A stretch of 33,604 nt of DNA from Paludibacteraceae bacterium (GTDB lineage Bacteria > Bacteroidota > Bacteroidia > Bacteroidales > Paludibacteraceae). The stretch covers positions 1-33,604 of the forward strand of contig JAFSQV010000072.1 of the NCBI GenBank assembly GCA_017446455.1. Reading direction: 5' to 3'. The notes under the pieces are model-generated. The model was not told where the DNA came from, ran no database searches, and worked only from the letters and a program-made list of their open reading frames with translations. Position numbers and translations under genes: made by a program. Positions 31,109-33,604 of this stretch are shown here, piece after piece. How positions within the stretch are numbered: the first letter of the stretch is position 1; each line of letters begins with the position of its first letter.

Positions 31109-32598
31109 CAGACTCCGCGCACTTTACGGTTTGCCAGGTGTGCCGAAGCATAGGTCGGTGCACCGAGTTGGGTGGTGTTTTGCAGCACTGTCTGGCCGTC
31201 ATTCCACTTCTCTATCTCCGAGCGCTTGACCAGGTATCCGGTGATACGTACAAGGTCCGAATCGGAGGCATAGAACGCGATATATTTCTGTCCGAGAGAG
31301 AAGGCACCTTTGACGATATCGAGGATGGCCGCGGGGTTCTGTTTGCCGGTGATATCGAAAGGTAAGATATCCGAGCAGCCCGTCGGAATATACCGATGAA
31401 ATCGGGAAGAATGGCGCAGATGATCGTATATCGATTCGGGTTCGTCGCCCACCGGAATACGAATGCCGGAAGTGATGCCGTAGTCGGTATCGATACCCAC
31501 TTGCGCATGCAGCAACAAGCGGTGGTTGGCGATCTCGCAGTACGGACATTCGTATGCATCGACGAACGCCGTGATAGCATCCATGATCTGTTCCGCCACT
31601 TCGTCTGCTTCGGCATCCGAACCGTATTTCTTGCCTTCGGGAGCAAACTTATTGGCGGCTTCAGCGAGGCCTACCAAACCGAACATAGCTACGAATCTAT
31701 CGCGCTCCACAAAACCTTCCTTAGCCAGGAAATGACTCTCGAAGAAACCCGATTGCTCGACGATGAAACGGATGCGCGCGGACATATAATCCGCCATACA
31801 CTGCATCGCTTCGGGCAGTAATGTTTTCAAGAATTCTTCTTTGCTCTCCGTCAACGCTGCCAGACGAGGTAATACCAGGCGTGTGAGGGTATAACTGCCG
31901 CCGGCAATAGGCAATATGTTATAGCACGACGAGATGCCGTAGCGGTCGTAGGTCTTGGCGTTCAGCACATCGTTGCATATTGCGGGATTGGCGACGCATA
32001 GCGAGGTATAGATAGCCTGCTCGGCGAAGTCATCGGGCGTGATAGACGGGTCGTATTTCAGCGTGAGGTTCGGAACCGCTTGCTCTAACTCGCGGTCTAC
32101 GTCAAGGATCAATCGCCCGGCGCGGGTGGCTTCCGGACCTAAGTTGGCATGGCAGAAAGAGTCCGTGATGGTACGGTCGAGATAGATGAGGAAATTGCGT
32201 AATTTACGCTTTACCACTTCATCGCTCAGGTCGGTGATGAAGGGTTCAATGAGTTTGTCGAGATCGCCGAGGAACACCGGATAGGTGGTGATAGACGGCA
32301 CGTGCCGATAGAGCACCTGCAGGAAGGTGAGTAACTCGTCGAAATCCTGCGGCGGGTCCAGTTCGAGGAACTTCACGCCATTCCGCACCGCTTTCTCGTA
32401 GTCCGGCATGATATAGCGCGGACGATAGGGAGCATTGCCTTCGTTGAGGTTGCATATAGCGCCTTTCTCAAAAAAGAAACGGGTGCGCTCGGGCATCGGG
32501 ATTACCGATAGCGTGTCTTCCGCCGCATGCGCCAGAGCTACGACTTTCTGCTCATAACTCAGTTGCTGCGAAGTAACGATGGAATAGATATCTGCCAT
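31108..32598 (-). CDS. yjjI: YjjI-family glycyl radical enzyme
   Basis: The 496-aa protein matches the YjjI family of glycyl radical enzymes, which work only without oxygen. The C-terminal radical loop is VRITGYLVKRSEIEKW, with the Gly of RITGY as the likely radical site. A Cys in GISSCYNILPIAGGSYTL, about the middle of the chain, is a candidate thiyl residue. The substrate is not established to my knowledge. It is followed directly by its activase and preceded by a TATGTC-box promoter 20 bp upstream of the ATG. Confidence 0.9.
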   Translation of the reverse strand: MADIYSIVTSQQLSYEQKVVALAHAAEDTLSVIPMPERTRFFFEKGAICNLNEGNAPYRPRYIMPDYEKAVRNGVKFLELDPPQDFDELLTFLQVLYRHVPSITTYPVFLGDLDKLIEPFITDLSDEVVKRKLRNFLIYLDRTITDSFCHANLGPEATRAGRLILDVDRELEQAVPNLTLKYDPSITPDDFAEQAIYTSLCVANPAICNDVLNAKTYDRYGISSCYNILPIAGGSYTLTRLVLPRLAALTESKEEFLKTLLPEAMQCMADYMSARIRFIVEQSGFFESHFLAKEGFVERDRFVAMFGLVGLAEAANKFAPEGKKYGSDAEADEVAEQIMDAITAFVDAYECPYCEIANHRLLLHAQVGIDTDYGITSGIRIPVGDEPESIYDHLRHSSRFHRYIPTGCSDILPFDITGKQNPAAILDIVKGAFSLGQKYIAFYASDSDLVRITGYLVKRSEIEKWNDGQTVLQNTTQLGAPTYASAHLANRKVRGV

Positions 32599-32618
32599 GA
32601 TGTATCAATTTTGTGCTG

Positions 32619-32650
32619 CAAAATTACAACTTTTTTTTGACATACGCAAG
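32619..32650 (-). promoter_or_regulatory. Promoter of yjjI-yjjW
   Basis: On the minus strand CTTG, CGTATGTC, eight A residues, GTTG and TAATTTTG have 20 bp between cores, the same as the promoter at 20023-20054. Confidence 0.88.
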
Positions 32651-32734
32651 TTTTCCCGCTTTTTTAGACTCGCGGTGTAGGCGGTTTACCTGCGGTGCTA
32701 TTTCTTTTTAGGGCTTTAGTGAGCTTATAACCCT

Positions 32735-32799
32735 CTAGGCTGTTTACCCGGAGCGTCCTTCCGTTGAAGCGGAAGGAAGTCCGTGACCGCTCCGCCTAG
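32735..32799. other. Nested three-stem inverted repeat (structured RNA or palindromic element)
   Basis: CTAGGC (32735-32740) pairs with GCCTAG (32794-32799). Inside, GGAGCG (32750-32755) pairs with CGCTCC (32788-32793). Inside that, TCCTTCCG (32756-32763) pairs with CGGAAGGA (32770-32777) around a 6-nt loop. All 20 pairs are Watson-Crick. The stems abut, with a 9-nt bulge on one side and a 10-nt bulge on the other. The flanking 32651-32734 and 32800-32862 hold no supported gene; GGCGGTTTACC, GGCTGTTTACC and GGCTGTTTAGG recur at about 32690, 32738 and 32824. Confidence 0.6.
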
Positions 32800-32854
32800 A
32801 AAGGTTTTGTTCGTACCTTCGGTGGCTGTTTAGGGGGGAAAGTATGTCCATTCT

Positions 32855-33035
32855 CCGGCATTTCATGCCGGCACTAGTTGTTCCGGCGGGCTTTGTTCAT
32901 TGTGCGATGGAGGATTGCCTTGACTTGGCAATCCGAACGGAAGGAGCCGCGGGGAGCGATGCTCCGACCATAGACAAGTATCCCGCGCCTTTCCTCCGGA
33001 GTAGCGCAGCGGTCTGGATCTTCCGGATATTCCGG
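32855..33035. repeat. Cluster of short hairpins overlapping the end of the unidentified gene
   Basis: Four perfect inverted repeats lie within 181 bp: CCGGCAT/ATGCCGG (32855-32871), GGATTGCC/GGCAATCC (32912-32934), GGAGC/GCTCC (32953-32965) and CCGGA/TCCGG (33023-33035). The first overlaps the stop codon of the minus-strand ORF, and the rest lie inside its 3' part. Confidence 0.55.
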
Positions 33036-33604
33036 CTTCCCGATAACTGTTGTATGCCCTCCGCAGCGGACTTTCAAACGCTTGCAATCTCGGCCGAAAA
33101 TCAATCGGATCGAACGAAATATCCTCGATCTCGATCTCCTCTTTTTCCTTCTCTTTTTGTGCCGCCGCCTTCAACTGCCGGTAAATAGCTACATACGTAT
33201 ATTGATAGAACCTCGAATAGGCCTTCATCCCTTCTTCCGGCTTGCCGCCGCCCTTAAACACTCGGAAATAGTGCATCAAAAACCGAACCCGCCATTCCAG
33301 ACCTTCCGGTGTACAGTCTTTCTCCAGCGCATGCGCCCGCCGCTGCGCCTCTTTGATCAGTTCCCTGTTTTCCACGCATGCCGCGGACCAATGCTTCGGA
33401 AAATGATACGTATATAACTCAAACAACCCGTCCCGAAAACGCGACTGACGAACCACGATCCGTTTCTTATATTTCTGCCCCTCTTTCTCATAATCCATCG
33501 CACCCATCAGAAAGTCCACACCTAAACACATTCTGCAATAGTGCACACCCCTTTTATGAGGTGTAGCACCCCTCGGAAGAGCCTCGAACGTAAATCCGCA
33601 ACCC
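32863..33604 (-). CDS. Unidentified protein, 5' end beyond the window (partial)
   Basis: The frame is open from the right edge to TGA at 32863-32865 and has no stop upstream of the internal GTG 33546, so the gene probably begins outside. Readable start candidates inside are ATG 33531, 33507 and 33498. The body looks like a real protein: HYCRMCLGVDFLMGAMDYE with two Cys, KKRIVVRQSRFRDGLFELYT, ENRELIKEAQRRAHALEKD and YSRFYQYTYVAIYRQLKAA, mostly helical and basic, then an acidic KEKEKEEIEIED. The last 60 or so residues are Ser/Pro/Gly/Arg-rich and coincide with the hairpin cluster, so the original C-terminus may have been replaced. I do not know the family and see no nuclease, transposase or reverse transcriptase motif. 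Confidence 0.55.
   Translation of the reverse strand, partial: GCGFTFEALPRGATPHKRGVHYCRMCLGVDFLMGAMDYEKEGQKYKKRIVVRQSRFRDGLFELYTYHFPKHWSAACVENRELIKEAQRRAHALEKDCTPEGLEWRVRFLMHYFRVFKGGGKPEEGMKAYSRFYQYTYVAIYRQLKAAAQKEKEKEEIEIEDISFDPIDFRPRLQAFESPLRRAYNSYREAGISGRSRPLRYSGGKARDTCLWSEHRSPRLLPFGLPSQGNPPSHNEQSPPEQLVPA

Noticed and set aside
32680..32850. RNase P RNA, 6S RNA or a tRNA in the structured region before yjjI
   Set aside because: GGAAGTCC slightly resembles an RNase P core word, but the other conserved regions and the length are missing, and no cloverleaf can be drawn.
32863..33546. A REP-associated transposase (RAYT) next to palindromes
   Set aside because: The protein has no HUH motif or catalytic Tyr context typical of Y1 transposases. 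The palindromes remain unexplained.

Overview
The window looks like a chromosomal segment of a Bacteroidota species, most likely order Bacteroidales, and probably a gut-type anaerobe. The evidence is: promoters of the Bacteroidota form (TTTG near -33, TAnnTTTG near -7); almost no Shine-Dalgarno sequences; a PorW/SprE type IX secretion lipoprotein; DUF4271 beside hemD; an S16 protein with a long Ala/Glu-rich tail; and a glycyl radical enzyme with its activase. I see no insertion sequence, integrase, phage gene or CRISPR array. The species cannot be named from this sequence alone.

Layout. 1-3442 (+): the tail of an unidentified gene, then tsaB and porW, closed by a terminator shared with a minus-strand tRNA-Pro(GGG). 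3751-5103 (+): miaB. 5142-6389 (+): a promoter, a long hairpin leader, a 35-codon ORF, greA and a HIT-family gene. 6407-8216 (-): psuK-psuG for pseudouridine breakdown, preceded on the same strand by a promoter-plus-terminator unit that looks like a small RNA (about 8282-8353). 8475-15270 (-): a probable ten-gene operon acpP, fabF, winged-helix gene, asd, U32 gene, DUF4271 gene, hemD, rnpA, yidD, trmD. 15354-19952 (-): a lipoprotein with OmpA-like and TPR regions, a small membrane protein, mutL and a metallophosphoesterase. 20076-21575 (-): SDR dehydrogenase and prsW. 21713-23837 (+): ychF and a Na+/Ca2+ exchanger, divergent from the SDR. 23816-29589 (-): six overlapping polysaccharide genes (EpsG-like polymerase, two GT4, one WbsX-like, two GT2). 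29703-30269 (-): rpsP. 30389-32598 (-): yjjI-yjjW glycyl radical enzyme and activase. 32651-33604: hairpin-rich DNA and the 3' part of an unrecognised minus-strand gene running off the edge.

Three signals lie outside ordinary gene content. First, at least ten short tandem repeats with a 7-bp period (usually AATCNNN), plus some with 8- or 9-bp periods, sit at gene junctions and also in frame inside tsaB, porW, miaB (twice) and rnpA. Second, eleven promoters share an exact 20-bp spacing between TTTG and TAnnTTTG; seven of them carry a TATGTC-like box directly after the TTTG. Third, several leaders and intergenic regions contain strong structured RNA candidates. All function calls rest on reading motifs by eye; no database search was run.
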